From: Burkholderiales bacterium | Lineage (GTDB): Bacteria > Pseudomonadota > Gammaproteobacteria > Burkholderiales > SG8-39 | Assembly (NCBI GenBank): GCA_027493935.1 | Contig: JAOSJV010000010.1 | Location: 434,001 to 498,000, forward strand | Reading direction: 5' to 3' | DNA: 64,000 nt | Shown: positions 1 through 11,505 of the stretch, piece by piece | Numbering within the stretch: the first letter of the stretch is position 1 | How the letters are laid out: each line of letters starts with the position of its first letter | Notes under the pieces: generated by a model | What the model was told of the DNA's origin: nothing | Database searches by the model: none | The model's input: the letters and a program-made list of their open reading frames with translations, nothing else | Program-made: the position numbers and the translations under genes

Positions 1-2
1 CG

Positions 3-386
3 CAGAACCTGTACATCTGCGCGTCGGTGCCGGCACAGCATGCGGCGATCGCCGCGCTCGCGCCGGCGGCCCTGGCGATCTTCGAGGAGCGCCGGCGCGA
101 GTTCCAGCGCCGGCGCGACTTCCTCGTGCCGGCGCTGCGCGAACTGGGCTTCAGGGTACCGCTCACGCCGGAGGGGGCGTTCTACGTGTACGCCGGGTGC
201 GAGGCGTTCGACGAGGACAGCCACGCGCTCGCGCTGCGCCTGCTCGAGCGCGCCGGGGTGGCGATCACGCCAGGCATCGATTTCGGGGTTCATCGCCCCG
301 AGCATCACGTGCGCTTCGCCTACACGCGAGCCCTGGAGGAGCTGCGCGAGGGCGTCGAGCGCATGCGCGCGGAGCTCGTGCGCTGA
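3..386 (+). CDS. Class I/II PLP-dependent aminotransferase, C-terminal part (partial)
   Basis: The left edge of the window cuts this gene, and the reading frame is open from base 3 to a TGA at 384-386. The 127 visible residues begin with a segment of the type QNLYICASVP and contain GAFYVYAG and GVAITPGIDFG, ending with VRFAYTRALEELREGVERM. This is the usual C-terminal small domain of fold-type I aminotransferases of the aspartate/alanine aminotransferase group, including the GxxFG...R region that binds the substrate carboxylate. The PLP lysine lies outside the window, so substrate specificity cannot be judged. It is convergent with the DUF302 gene that follows on the other strand, 32 bases away. 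Confidence 0.85.
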   Translation, partial: QNLYICASVPAQHAAIAALAPAALAIFEERRREFQRRRDFLVPALRELGFRVPLTPEGAFYVYAGCEAFDEDSHALALRLLERAGVAITPGIDFGVHRPEHHVRFAYTRALEELREGVERMRAELVR

Positions 387-418
387 CCGCCGCGGGAGCG
401 GCCGTGGCCGGGCGGCCG

Positions 419-889
419 CTACCGCAGCGCCTCGCGGACGATCTCGTCGAGCAGCCGTGCCACGTCGGCCATCCCTCTTCCCTGCGCCGGCCGCCGGTAG
501 GCCACGTGAACGCGACCGGTCTCGCCCGCGCCCTCGGCCAGCGTGTACACCGCAATCGTGTAGGGACAATAGACGATCTGGTGCGGATCGGCCTCCATCA
601 TCGCGCGCGAAATGCGCGCGCTGCAGAACTCGAGGATCTCCGCCTTGCCGTACAGGCGGCGGGCTGCACCGACGTCCGGCGCCGTCCGATCGAGCATGTC
701 GCCGACGTGCGCGACGCGGTCGATGACCAGGCCCTTGCCCTCGATCGCCGCGACCACGGCGTCCTTGACGTCGCCGAAGGTGCCCCGGCCGGCGGAGCGC
801 ACGATCTCGTCCGCGCCAGCGCCGGCGGTGATCGTCACGGTTGCGGCGCCGACCACCGCCGAAAGCAGGCGCGCGCGGAACGACGGCAT
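419..889 (-). CDS. DUF302 domain protein, exported
   Basis: This 156-residue protein starts at an ATG (887-889). Residues 1-26 form a signal peptide ending near AGAGADE. The rest matches the DUF302 fold as I know it: an alternating segment around FGDVKDAVVAAIEGKGL, then a middle segment ILEFCSARISRAMM and a C-terminal part with VYCPYTIAVYTL. DUF302 proteins are small periplasmic or cytoplasmic proteins without a settled function, often near redox or heavy-metal genes. The lytic transglycosylase gene lies 14 bases upstream on the same strand, so the two may be cotranscribed. No metal ligands beyond two isolated cysteines are apparent. Confidence 0.8.
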   Translation of the reverse strand: MPSFRARLLSAVVGAATVTITAGAGADEIVRSAGRGTFGDVKDAVVAAIEGKGLVIDRVAHVGDMLDRTAPDVGAARRLYGKAEILEFCSARISRAMMEADPHQIVYCPYTIAVYTLAEGAGETGRVHVAYRRPAQGRGMADVARLLDEIVREALR

Positions 890-903
890 CGCGGCGACCC
901 GCC

Positions 904-1626
904 TCAGGCGGCAGAGCCGGACTGCCCCGGCCGTTCGACCGCCGTACCGGCCGCCTGCTGGCGCAGCCGGTCCTTCTCCGCGAGCACCTTCTGTGCGTAC
1001 TGGTTCTGCGGATCTTCCGGCGCGCCTGCATACATCTGCAGCCCGCCCTGCAAATCGCCGGCGCGGCGGATGTAGTCACTCAGGATCTCGGCGCCCACAC
1101 GGATGTTGGTGCGCGGGTCGAGCAGAGACTGTTCGCCACCGTGATAGGCGAGCTTGTCGAGGTGGAAGCGCGGCACGACCTGCATCAGACCCTTCGCGCC
1201 ATAGGTGCTCTCGGCGATCGGGTTGAAACTCGACTCGACGGCCACCACCGCGAGGATCAGGAGTGGGTCGAGCCCGCTGCGCTGCGCGGCGTGAAATGCC
1301 TCGCTGACCAGCTCCGCCGTCACCTCGCTGGACACCCGGTACTTCCGCGCGAGATAGCCCGCGAGCACGCGCTGGCGCGGCTCGGCGAGCCGGGCCTCAA
1401 CCGTCGCCGGCGCCGCGCTCGTGGCGACGTCGCGCTTCCTGTCTACTGCGGGCACCCCGGGCGCGCTCGCGGCGTCGGCGTCCTTCGGCCAGTCGGCCGG
1501 ACCGCCGAGCGCCAGGAAAAGGAACGCCAGCAGCCCGAAGCCCGCGAGGCCGTTGTGGACGGCCGCGAGCAGGGTCGCACCGGCGCGCCGTGCGCGCTCC
1601 TTGATGTCGACCAGTCTCCATCTCAT
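904..1626 (-). CDS. Membrane-anchored lytic transglycosylase (SLT domain)
   Basis: This 240-residue protein has one hydrophobic segment at about residues 25-45 (NGLAGFGLLAFLFLALGG), which should anchor it in the inner membrane with the rest in the periplasm. The SLT domain spans about residues 120-220. AVESSFNP carries the expected catalytic glutamate, followed by YGAKGLMQVVP, the usual G-L-M-Q motif. Such enzymes cleave peptidoglycan between MurNAc and GlcNAc and form 1,6-anhydro ends. I chose the ATG at 1626 because GGAGG stands 8 bases before it. A TTG 15 bases further upstream is also in frame but has no such site. The C-terminal 40 residues are charged and probably flexible. Confidence 0.87.
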   Translation of the reverse strand: MRWRLVDIKERARRAGATLLAAVHNGLAGFGLLAFLFLALGGPADWPKDADAASAPGVPAVDRKRDVATSAAPATVEARLAEPRQRVLAGYLARKYRVSSEVTAELVSEAFHAAQRSGLDPLLILAVVAVESSFNPIAESTYGAKGLMQVVPRFHLDKLAYHGGEQSLLDPRTNIRVGAEILSDYIRRAGDLQGGLQMYAGAPEDPQNQYAQKVLAEKDRLRQQAAGTAVERPGQSGSAA

Positions 1627-2073
1627 CCGCGCTGCCTCCAAGCTTCCACGGCCGGTGCACGATACTCGCCGGCCGCATCGGACACCGGTGCGCCGCCGCC
1701 CTGCGGGTGCACCGCCAATAGAGCCGCTCGGCGGGTGTAGTCGTTATGCGCAGTCGCCGAATGACCGCAGGGGCTGCGGCTCCGGTGACCGTAAGGCGTC
1801 CGCAGGTGGGTGCTGCTCCGGCCCCCTCGGCCGGTACCGCCACCGTCGGAATTGCGGGTCAAAGAATACCCGAAGCTGACTCGAAAATCCAGTCTAATTA
1901 GAGCCTTAGTGCGTCGGATGGACGGCAAAAAAACCAGCCGTCTCAAGGTCTTGCTGCTGCGGCGCACAATAAAAAAATTTTGGGAGGAAGGGTCCCCGGC
2001 TGGCTTTCGACCGACTGGTAAAATTCCGAGCGTCGTTCGGCAGCAATGCCGGGGACAAACACACCACATGCCG
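1627..2073. other. Non-coding stretch with no recognised gene
   Basis: I see no credible gene here. The minus-strand frame of the histone-like gene stays open through this stretch only if one extra base in the G run at 2147-2151 is accepted, and the resulting 130 residues look like nothing known. The stretch has a lower G+C patch around 1925-2000, including an A-rich run at 1968-1980 and a small inverted repeat (GACGGC/GCCGTC) around a run of seven A. These look like intergenic DNA rather than a gene. Confidence 0.5.
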
Positions 2074-2123
2074 AATGTCTGCGGTCTATCCCCTGCCTGC
2101 ACAGGGGACGACCGCAGACCATT
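2074..2123 (-). terminator. Long hairpin after the histone-like gene
   Basis: An inverted repeat has perfect 10-base arms, GTCTGCGGTC at 2077-2086 and GACCGCAGAC at 2110-2119. Inside it is a second 7-base stem (TCCCCTG at 2089-2095 with CAGGGGA at 2102-2108), and AAT/ATT extends it at the outer ends. It starts 12 bases past the stop codon proposed for the histone-like gene. No U run follows on the minus strand, so it may be a terminator of the hairpin-only kind or an mRNA 3' end stabiliser. Its position supports ending that gene at 2135. Confidence 0.5.
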
Positions 2124-2134
2124 CGACACCCGCC

Positions 2135-2531
2135 CTAAGGCCGAGACCCCCGTCGGGAAGGGCCAAGCCGCCGCAGGATTGAGGGCGCTTCTCGCCCCGG
2201 GCGCTGCCGCGGTCGACGGGGCTGCAGGAGCCCCCGCCGGCGCCGGCATTGCCGGTTTCCCTGCGGTTCTGGCCGCTTTCGCGGATCCGGCCGCCGTCTT
2301 TCTGGCGGGTCGTGCAGCTTTCTTCTTAGCCTTCTTGGCGGGCTTCTTGGCTGCTTTCTTTCTACGCGCCGCTTTCTTAGCCGGCTTCGCTGTCTTCTTC
2401 TTCTTTAATGCTTTCTTCTTGGAAGACTTCTTTTTCGCTGCTGATCTGCGCTTCTTGGACTTCTTGGCAGCTTTCTTTACGGCCTTCTTGGCCTTCTTCG
2501 CAGCCTTCTTCGCCTTCTTCTTGGTCGCCAT
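2135..2531 (-). CDS. Histone H1-like Lys/Ala-rich DNA-binding protein (frame break near the end)
   Basis: Residues 2-90 are almost entirely lysine, alanine, serine and arginine in KKAAKK-type repeats, the signature of bacterial H1-like (AlgP/HctB/BpH1-type) proteins that bind and compact DNA. The C-terminal segment SALNPAAAWPFPTG resembles the conserved tail I recall from betaproteobacterial members. After PTG a run of five C on the plus strand (2147-2151) throws the frame into a long meaningless extension to 1623. With four C the protein ends PTGSRP and stop at 2135, about 131 residues, as expected. AGGAG stands 7 bases before the ATG at 2531, so I prefer it to the ATG at 2537, which directly abuts the same site. 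Confidence 0.8.
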
Positions 2532-2661
2532 GCTCATACTCCTTTCACGTTGTTGAACAAACACACCAGATGGACCCGGCCGTGGGGGCCGGGTATCCGC
2601 CCGCCCGAGCCAGAGCTCGTGCAGCCGAATCCTTCGACCGTCGTGCGAGGACGACGGCGCA

Positions 2662-2695
2662 AACAAAAATGTCGGCGCCGCGGCGGCGCCGACAT
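2662..2695 (-). terminator. Rho-independent terminator of nrdAB
   Basis: ATGTCGGCGCCG (2669-2680) pairs perfectly with CGGCGCCGACAT (2684-2695) across a 3-base loop. On the minus strand the stem is followed by ATTTTTGTTT. This is a strong intrinsic terminator placed about 120 bases after the nrdB stop. Nothing else gene-like is visible between 2538 and 2815. Confidence 0.88.
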
Positions 2696-2815
2696 CGACG
2701 TTTGGGCTCCGCGGATGCGGGAGCCATATCCGCCCTGCGTGCCATCCGCAATTCGCGGCCGCATCGCACGGAACCACGCGCCGGACGTTCTTCGCCCAGG
2801 CAGCAGGGTGCGCGC

Positions 2816-3960
2816 CTAATCCCAAGTGAGGGCGCCTCCCGTCTGGTACTCGATCACCCGCGTCTCGAAGAAGTTGCGCTCCTTCTTGAGGTCGGTCATC
2901 TCGCTCATCCACGGGAACGGGTTTCCCGCCCCGGGATACTGCTGCTCCACGCCGATCTGCTGACTGCGTCGATTGGCGACAAAGCGAAGATACTCCTTGA
3001 ACATGGGTGCGTTCAAGCCCAATACACCGCGCGGCATCGTGTCCTCCGCGTAACGATACTCGAGGTCGACCGCTTTGCGGAAGAGTTCCGCGACCTCCTC
3101 GCGGAACTCTCGCGTCCAGAGGTGCGGATTCTCGAGCTTGATCTGGTTGATCAGGTCGATGCCGAAATTGCAGTGCATCGACTCGTCGCGCAGGATGTAC
3201 TGGTACTGCTCGGCGGCGCCGGTCATCTTGTTCTGGCGGCCGAGAGCCAGGACCTGGACGAACCCGACGTAGAAGAAGAGCCCCTCCATCAGGCACGCAA
3301 ACACGATCAGGCTCCTCAGCAGCCGCTGGTCGGCCTCGGCCGTGCCGGTCCGGAAGCCGGGGTCGGTGAGCGTGTCGATGAACGGGATCAGGAACTCGTC
3401 CTTCTCCCGGATGCTCGGGATCTCGTGGTAGGCATTGAACACCTCGCCCTCGTCGAGAGCCAAGCTCTCGACGATGTACTGATAGGCGTGGGTGTGGATC
3501 GCCTCCTCGAACGCCTGGCGCAGCAGGTACTGCCGGCATTCCGGCGCGGTGATATGGCGGTAGGTCCCGAGGACGATGTTGTTGGCCGCCAGCGAATCCG
3601 CCGTGACGAAGAAGCCCAGGTTGCGCCTGACGATACGCCGCTCGTCGTCGGTCAGTCCGCTGGGATCGCGCCAGAGCGCGATGTCGCGGCTCATGTTGAT
3701 CTCCTGCGGCATCCAGTGGTTGGCGCACGCCGCGAGGTACTTCTCCCAGGCCCAGCGGTACTTGAACGGCACGAGCTGGTTGACGTCGGTCGCGCCGTTG
3801 ATGACGCGCTTGTCCTCGATCCGGATCCGGCGCAGGTCGGCGCGCACGAAGTCCGCGGTGCGCAACCGAGCCCCCGCCGGTGTCACGGTCGGCGGGACAT
3901 CCGCACCGAAGCTCAGCACCGCTCCCTGCATCCCGCCTCTCAGGCCTTGCTCGGCCGTCA

Positions 3961-3961
<1 letters not shown>
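2816..3961 (-). CDS. nrdB: Ribonucleoside-diphosphate reductase class Ia, beta subunit
   Basis: NrdB houses the diiron-tyrosyl radical that starts ribonucleotide reduction by NrdA. The 381-residue protein shows the expected residues. D122 in FFVTADS is 31 residues before E153, and the run EAIHTHAY gives E153, H156 and the radical Y160, spaced as in the E. coli enzyme (D84, E115, H118, Y122). Later [10 protein letters not shown] supplies the next glutamate ligand, and [10 protein letters not shown] the last glutamate and histidine. The ATG shares one base with the nrdA stop (TGATG), so translation is probably coupled. An ATG at 3931 (MQGAVL) is an alternative start. A strong terminator follows the gene. 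Confidence 0.95.
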
Positions 3962-6815
<2,854 letters not shown>

Positions 6816-6905
6816 CGCTGTCTCCTTGGTCCGTCATCTCTTTTCTCTGCGGGCTCTTCCGGCCCGGCAGCTCGCACACCGGACCCCTCCGCCAGCCTAC
6901 GACTC

Positions 6906-6952
6906 ACACTACATATAGTGGCCGATCCGAAGTGCGCAACTAATTCTAGTGC
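6906..6952 (-). promoter_or_regulatory. Tandem NrdR boxes upstream of nrdA
   Basis: Two 16-bp sites resemble the NrdR box consensus ACACWATATATWGTGT. ACACTACATATAGTGG at 6906-6921 fits closely, and CAACTAATTCTAGTGC at 6937-6952 fits more weakly. They start 31 bp apart, about three helical turns, which is the spacing known for paired NrdR boxes. They lie 91-137 bases upstream of the nrdA start. NrdR represses ribonucleotide reductase genes when dATP is high, so nrdAB should belong to its regulon here. Confidence 0.8.
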
Positions 6953-7391
6953 CATGTTCTTGGTGGCGCAAGCCTTTTTCGCGGGCGATGCGCGCGCGCG
7001 CGCGTGAACTGCGTCACGGATCGCGGAGCTGCCGTGCGTGTTCGCGCGCGCCATCGGCTGAGGGAGCGAACGCGGGAACCGCGCTGCGCGCGGCGACTCG
7101 ATAGCGCAGCAGCGACGCCAGCGGGCGTGATTGCTCACGGAGTCGCCGCGGTTGCCGCGTGAGTCGTGCTCGAACCGGGCGCTGGACGGCTCCCGTTGGT
7201 TGAGGCTTCATCCGCCAGGCTGAGCGAGCGCCCGCGCGCGCGCTGCGGCGCGCGCGGACGAGCCCGCCCGCGGGCAACGCTCGCGCCGAAGCCGGGGCTG
7301 CCTCGCCCGACCTTGCCCGCAGCAGCGGCGTATGCGCGCCGCCCCCTGGCGGGCATCTGCCCGTGTTCTCGCTCCCGCGCTGGAAACCGCG
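6953..7391. other. Intergenic stretch with no recognised gene
   Basis: This stretch lies between the NrdR boxes and the end of ampD. It holds a short CG-repeat tract (around 6987-7003) and very G+C-rich DNA with overlapping open frames on both strands. None of their translations resembles a known protein. It may simply hold the 3' end of the ampD transcript and the upstream part of the nrdA promoter. Confidence 0.5.
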
Positions 7392-7955
7392 CTAGTGGGC
7401 GCCGTCCAGCAGCGCGCTGAACGCCGCCCAGTCGAACGCCGGCCCCGGATCGGTCTTGCGGCCCGGCGCCACGTCCGCGTGTCCGGCGATGTCTCGGATC
7501 GGGTAGCGCTGCCGCAGCGCGCGCGCAAGAGCGGCGAGCCGCGCGTACTGTGCAGTCGCGTACGGGGAATCGTCCGCGCCCTCGAGTTCGATACCGATCG
7601 AAAAATCGTTGCAGCGCGCCACGCCGCGCCACGCCGACTCGCCCGCGTGCCAAGCGCGCCGCGCGCACGCTACGAACTGCACGAGCTCGCCGTCGCGCCG
7701 GATCAGGAAATGCGCCGAGACGCGCAGGCCCGCGAGCCCGGCGTAGTAAGGGTGCGCGGCCGGGTCCAGCCGGTTGGTGAACAGCTCGACCATGGCGTCG
7801 CCGCCGAACGATCCGGGCGGCAGGCTGATGCCGTGGACAACCAGGAGCGAGATCTCGGCGCCGTCCGGCCGCCGGTCGTGGTTGGGCGAGGCGACGAAGC
7901 GGACCCCGGCGGCGATGCCCTGCGCGTCTATGCTGAGCACAGCGCTCGCTTCCAT
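7392..7955 (-). CDS. ampD: 1,6-anhydro-N-acetylmuramyl-L-alanine amidase
   Basis: AmpD removes the stem peptide from 1,6-anhydro-muropeptides in the cytosol during cell wall recycling, and so indirectly controls AmpR-type beta-lactamase induction. The 187-residue protein has no signal peptide, as expected for AmpD rather than AmiD. Zinc ligands are visible as the histidine in LLVVHGISLP and the histidine and aspartate in GHADVAPGRKTDPG. HFLIRRDGELVQFV and SIGIELEG are the other conserved blocks. The start at 7955 lies 17 bases after the stop of pilR, so it may share that transcript. Two lytic transglycosylases elsewhere in the window would produce its substrates. Confidence 0.94.
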   Translation of the reverse strand: MEASAVLSIDAQGIAAGVRFVASPNHDRRPDGAEISLLVVHGISLPPGSFGGDAMVELFTNRLDPAAHPYYAGLAGLRVSAHFLIRRDGELVQFVACARRAWHAGESAWRGVARCNDFSIGIELEGADDSPYATAQYARLAALARALRQRYPIRDIAGHADVAPGRKTDPGPAFDWAAFSALLDGAH

Positions 7956-7971
7956 CTCCGCGCCCGGCCGC

Positions 7972-9327
7972 TCAATGAATCCCCAGCCGCTCCATGCGAT
8001 AGCGCAGCGCGCGGAAGGTTATACCGAGCAGCTTGGCTGCCGCCGTGCGGTTGAACCGGGTTTTGTCCAGCGCCTCGAGAATCGCCTCGCGCTCGATGCG
8101 GTCGAGATAGTCCTGAAGCGGCCACTTGGCGTTCGGGCCCGGCGGCTCCTGGGCGAAGCTCGGCGGCGCGAGCTGCAGGTCGTCTGGCGCGATCTCCTCG
8201 GTCGCCGACAGCGCGATCGCGCGCTCGAGGATGTTCTCCAGCTCACGGATGTTCCCGGGAAAATCGTAGACCTGGAGCGCTGCCAACGCCGCCTCGGAGA
8301 GCCGCGCCCGGCGCCGGCCAGCCTCGTCGCCGAGCCGGGCGATGATCGCCGCGGCGAGCAGCGGGACGTCCTCCCGGCACTCGCGCAGCGACGGCATCCG
8401 GAGCTCGATCACGGCGAGCCGATAGTAGAGGTCCTGGCGGAACTTCTGCTGCTCGACCAGCTTGGCGAGGTTCTGATGGGTGGCGCAGATGATGCGCACG
8501 TCGACCGCGTCCTCGCTGGTTGCGCCCACTTTGCGGACCCGCTTCTCCTGGATCGCGCGCAGGAGCTTCACCTGCATCGCGAGCGGCAGGTCGGCGACCT
8601 CGTCGAGGAAGAGCGTCCCACCGGTCGCGGCGTGGAAGAAACCCTCCCGGTCGTGCTCGGCGCCAGTGAACGCCCCTTTCCGGTACCCGAAGAACTCGCT
8701 CTCCATGAGGTTCTCCGGTATCGCGCCGCAGTTGACCGGCACGAACGGCCGGTCGCGGCGCGCGCCGTTCTCGTGGATCAGCCGGGCGGCGAGCTCCTTT
8801 CCGCTGCCCGACTCGCCGGTGATGTACACCGGCGCCTGGCTGCGCGCGAGCTTGTCGATCATGGCGCGCACGTGCTGGACCGGCGGGCTCTCGCCGAGCA
8901 TCCGCTGTGCGGCGCCAGGCTTCGGTGCAGTCTTCTCGGGGAGGCTGAGGGCGGACTTGACGAGCGTGCGCAGCTGCTCCAGCGACAGCGGCTTGCTCAC
9001 GTAATCGAACGCGCCGGCCTTCAGCGCGGCGACCGCATTCTCTGCGCTGCCGTACGCCGTGATGACGGCCACCGGCAGGTCGGCGCAGTACGCGTTGATG
9101 TGGCGGACTAAGTCGAGCCCGTCGCCGTCGGGCAGGCGCATGTCGGTCAGGCACAAGTCGAACGTCCCCGACGCTACGAGCTGCTTCGCCTCGGCCACGC
9201 GGCCAGTGGTCTCCACCCCGAGGCCCATGCGGATCAGCGTCAGCTCCAGAAGCTCGCGGATGTCGGCCTCGTCGTCGACGACGAGCACCGTCGCTTTCGA
9301 GGCGCTGCGGCGGTCGGCCCTGCTCAT
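7972..9327 (-). CDS. pilR: Sigma-54-dependent response regulator PilR
   Basis: This 451-residue NtrC-family regulator has the full three-domain order. The receiver lies at about residues 12-125 (VLVVDDEADIRELLEL, phospho-acceptor aspartate in LTDMRLP, KPLS lysine). The AAA+ sigma-54 activation domain follows at about 145-380, with Walker A GESGSGKE, the sigma-54 contact motif GAFTGA and Walker B GTLFLDEV. A Fis-type helix-turn-helix closes the protein (NRTAAAKLLGITFRALRYRM). PilR activates pilA transcription from a -24/-12 promoter. Its ATG overlaps the stop of pilS (ATGA), the usual coupled sensor-regulator pair. Confidence 0.93.
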   Translation of the reverse strand: MSRADRRSASKATVLVVDDEADIRELLELTLIRMGLGVETTGRVAEAKQLVASGTFDLCLTDMRLPDGDGLDLVRHINAYCADLPVAVITAYGSAENAVAALKAGAFDYVSKPLSLEQLRTLVKSALSLPEKTAPKPGAAQRMLGESPPVQHVRAMIDKLARSQAPVYITGESGSGKELAARLIHENGARRDRPFVPVNCGAIPENLMESEFFGYRKGAFTGAEHDREGFFHAATGGTLFLDEVADLPLAMQVKLLRAIQEKRVRKVGATSEDAVDVRIICATHQNLAKLVEQQKFRQDLYYRLAVIELRMPSLRECREDVPLLAAAIIARLGDEAGRRRARLSEAALAALQVYDFPGNIRELENILERAIALSATEEIAPDDLQLAPPSFAQEPPGPNAKWPLQDYLDRIEREAILEALDKTRFNRTAAAKLLGITFRALRYRMERLGIH

Positions 9328-10946
9328 GTTTGCCCTCCCTGCCAGGCGACGCGGAAGTCCGCCCCAACGCCGTGGTCGACGTAGTCGAGCGTGGCACCGT
9401 TTGCCGCCGAAAGCTCGCGCGCGATGTAGAGGCCGAGGCCGGTTCCGGCGCTGAAGGTGGTGAAGAACGGCTCGAAGAGCTGGGCCTGCAGGTCGCGCGG
9501 GACTCCTGGCCCGTCGTCGACCACGTGAAGCTCGGTGCGCCCGCCGGTACGCTGCGCGATGATGCGCACGCTGCGCTCGCATTTGGCGGAATGGCGCCAG
9601 GCATTGCGGACCAGGTTCCAGAGGATCTGATTCAGGTGGACACGGTCGCAGTCGACCACCACGTCCGCGGCGAGCTCCATGGCGATGCCGTCGGCCGGCA
9701 GGCCCCTCGCTCTGGACGAACTCCTCGACGAATGTCGGCACGAAGCCTGCCAGGCGGATCGGCTCGGCCTGAACGCGGTCGCGCCGGTTGAGCTCGAGCA
9801 CGTCGCTCACCATGCGGTCGAGCCGTCGCGCGTTGTCTCGGATGATGCGCGTCAGCCGCTCGCGCGCCGGACCGCGATTCTCCTCGGCGAGCAGCTCGGC
9901 CGCATGCGACACCGAGGCGAGGGGGTTGCGGATCTCGTGCGCGATGTTCGCGGTGAGCCGGCCGAGCGCAGCCAGCGAGCTGGCGCGCCTGCTCCTCGTG
10001 CTTCGACATGTCCTCGAGGTAGATCACCGTGACCGTCGCGTCCCTCAGGCCGGCCGCAACGAACCGGACCCGCACCGTACGGCCCGGATCGTACAGCGCG
10101 AGTACCTGCGGCGAGGCGCCGCGGCCGCTGCGCCACGCAACGAGCGCCGCCGCGAGTTCGGGCGAGTAGCTCTCGATCTGCTCGAGCTCGGGCACCGCCC
10201 GTCCGAGCAGCGACTCCACCTGGCGGTTGTGCTGGCGCACCAGCCCGTTCGTGTCGACGACCAGCACGCCATCCTGCACGTCCTGGATGACGAGCTCGCT
10301 GATGCGCAGCTGGTTGGCGAGCTCGATTCCGCGCTGGCGTGCGACGCGCTCGTTGGTGATCACTCGCTGCGCGAGCTGGCTCGTGATCAACGCCGTGGCG
10401 AAATAGCCGACCGAGAGCAGCGCCGGCTGCACGTAGGCGGACAGGGGCGCGTCGTGCGCGAGTACCTGCGCCGTCTGCTCGGTGAGGACGCCGATCGCGG
10501 CGAGCGCTGCGTAGCCGAGCAGCTGCGACCCGCGGCTCACCAGACCGGCGGCGGCAACCGAGATGAGCAGCATCACCGCGAGGCCGCTGCGGGAAGCCCC
10601 CGCTCGCGTAGCTGAGCAGCGTGATCGCGACCACGTCGGCGAGCACGTGCGCGGTGAGCTGGACGTCGAAGTTGCGCTGCGCGCGGCGCAGGATCACGTG
10701 GAAGGCCACCGCGGCGCCGAGGTAGAGCGTGCTGACGGCCGCATAGAGCCGCACGTCGTGGTCGCCGATCGCGAAGAGATCACGGAACAGCGCGACCGAG
10801 GCGAGGAACAGCCCGGCCACCGCGATACGGTAGGCGTTGAAGTAGCGCAGCGAGACCCAGAACGAGTCGCTGATCGGCGGCACTTCCGCGGGGAGCGCGG
10901 CCACCGGCGGAAGCAGCGTGCGGTGCTGGCTCAGCAGGCGCGTCAC
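9324..10946 (-). CDS. pilS: Sensor histidine kinase PilS (three frame breaks)
   Basis: PilS senses pilin level in the inner membrane and phosphorylates PilR. Several transmembrane segments occupy about residues 35-190. A PAS-like region (VQDGVLVVDTNGLVRQHNR) follows, then the H-box IAHEIRNPLASVSHAAELL, the N-box NLVRNAWRHS and the G-boxes DDGPGVP and GTGLGLYIA. The frame breaks three times and resumes perfectly: in the G run at 10591-10593, at about 9980, and in the C run at 9703-9706. I take these as sequence errors. The start is a GTG at 10946 that overlaps the stop of the PP0621-like gene (GTGA), so three genes form one coupled operon. Confidence 0.88.
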
Positions 10947-11176
10947 TGGCTGGGCTGCCGCAGATGCGCGTCGCTGCAGTAGTAGCGTCCGTCGGACATG
11001 ATCGCCTCGGACTCCGGCACGTTCACGCCACAGCGGCTGCACGGCACCATTCGCTCGCCGCCGCGTGCCCCCGCGCCGGGGCGCACGTCGCCCGACCCGC
11101 GACGCGGCGCCGCGAGTGCCTTGAGCACCACGTAGGCCGCCAGAACGACGATGATCAGGACGAGCAGCTTTCCCAT
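10943..11176 (-). CDS. PP0621 family protein
   Basis: This 77-residue protein begins with a single hydrophobic helix (GKLLVLIIVVLAAYVVLKAL). After a short linker comes a zinc-ribbon-like module with MVPCSRCGVNVPESEA and GRYYCSDAHL, giving four cysteine or histidine ligands. It fits the PP0621 family, which commonly precedes pilS in betaproteobacteria. I chose the ATG at 11176 because the hydrophobic helix should be near the N-terminus. The frame upstream, which is open to 11239, adds residues unlike the family. Its role is unknown, and the coupling to pilS suggests a link to type IV pilus control. Confidence 0.8.
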   Translation of the reverse strand: MGKLLVLIIVVLAAYVVLKALAAPRRGSGDVRPGAGARGGERMVPCSRCGVNVPESEAIMSDGRYYCSDAHLRQPSQ

Positions 11177-11332
11177 GTCTGCAGCACACGTGAATGCGCC
11201 GCACCAGCCGCCCTGCGGCCGGTGCGGCGCATTATTCACGTCGGCGGCCGAGCGCGGCCGCGTGAACGTTGCCGCGCGCCCGGCGATGGCCTGTGGGCGC
11301 GTCGAGCGGTGCCGTCAAGGAAGCGGCGGAAT

Positions 11333-11380
<48 letters not shown>

Positions 11381-11505
11381 GCTCCGCACTCTCTCGCGGT
11401 TCAGAACGTTAGACGTTGCATCAGGCACTTAGAGTTTCAGTCTGTTTCAGTTTGTCCCCGTTTATGCTACCGTTTGAACTTACGGAGCACTTACGGAGGC
11501 CGTGC

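Noticed and set aside
1623-3728. Minus-strand open frame of 701 codons joining nrdB shadow, histone-like gene and downstream DNA
   Set aside because: Only the middle part makes sense. The first third is out of frame with NrdB, and the last 170 codons follow a probable surplus base and cover a hairpin.
6987-7003. CG-repeat tract as a possible functional repeat
   Set aside because: A single short run of CG dinucleotides in a genome this rich in G and C is expected by chance, and it has no repeated unit structure.
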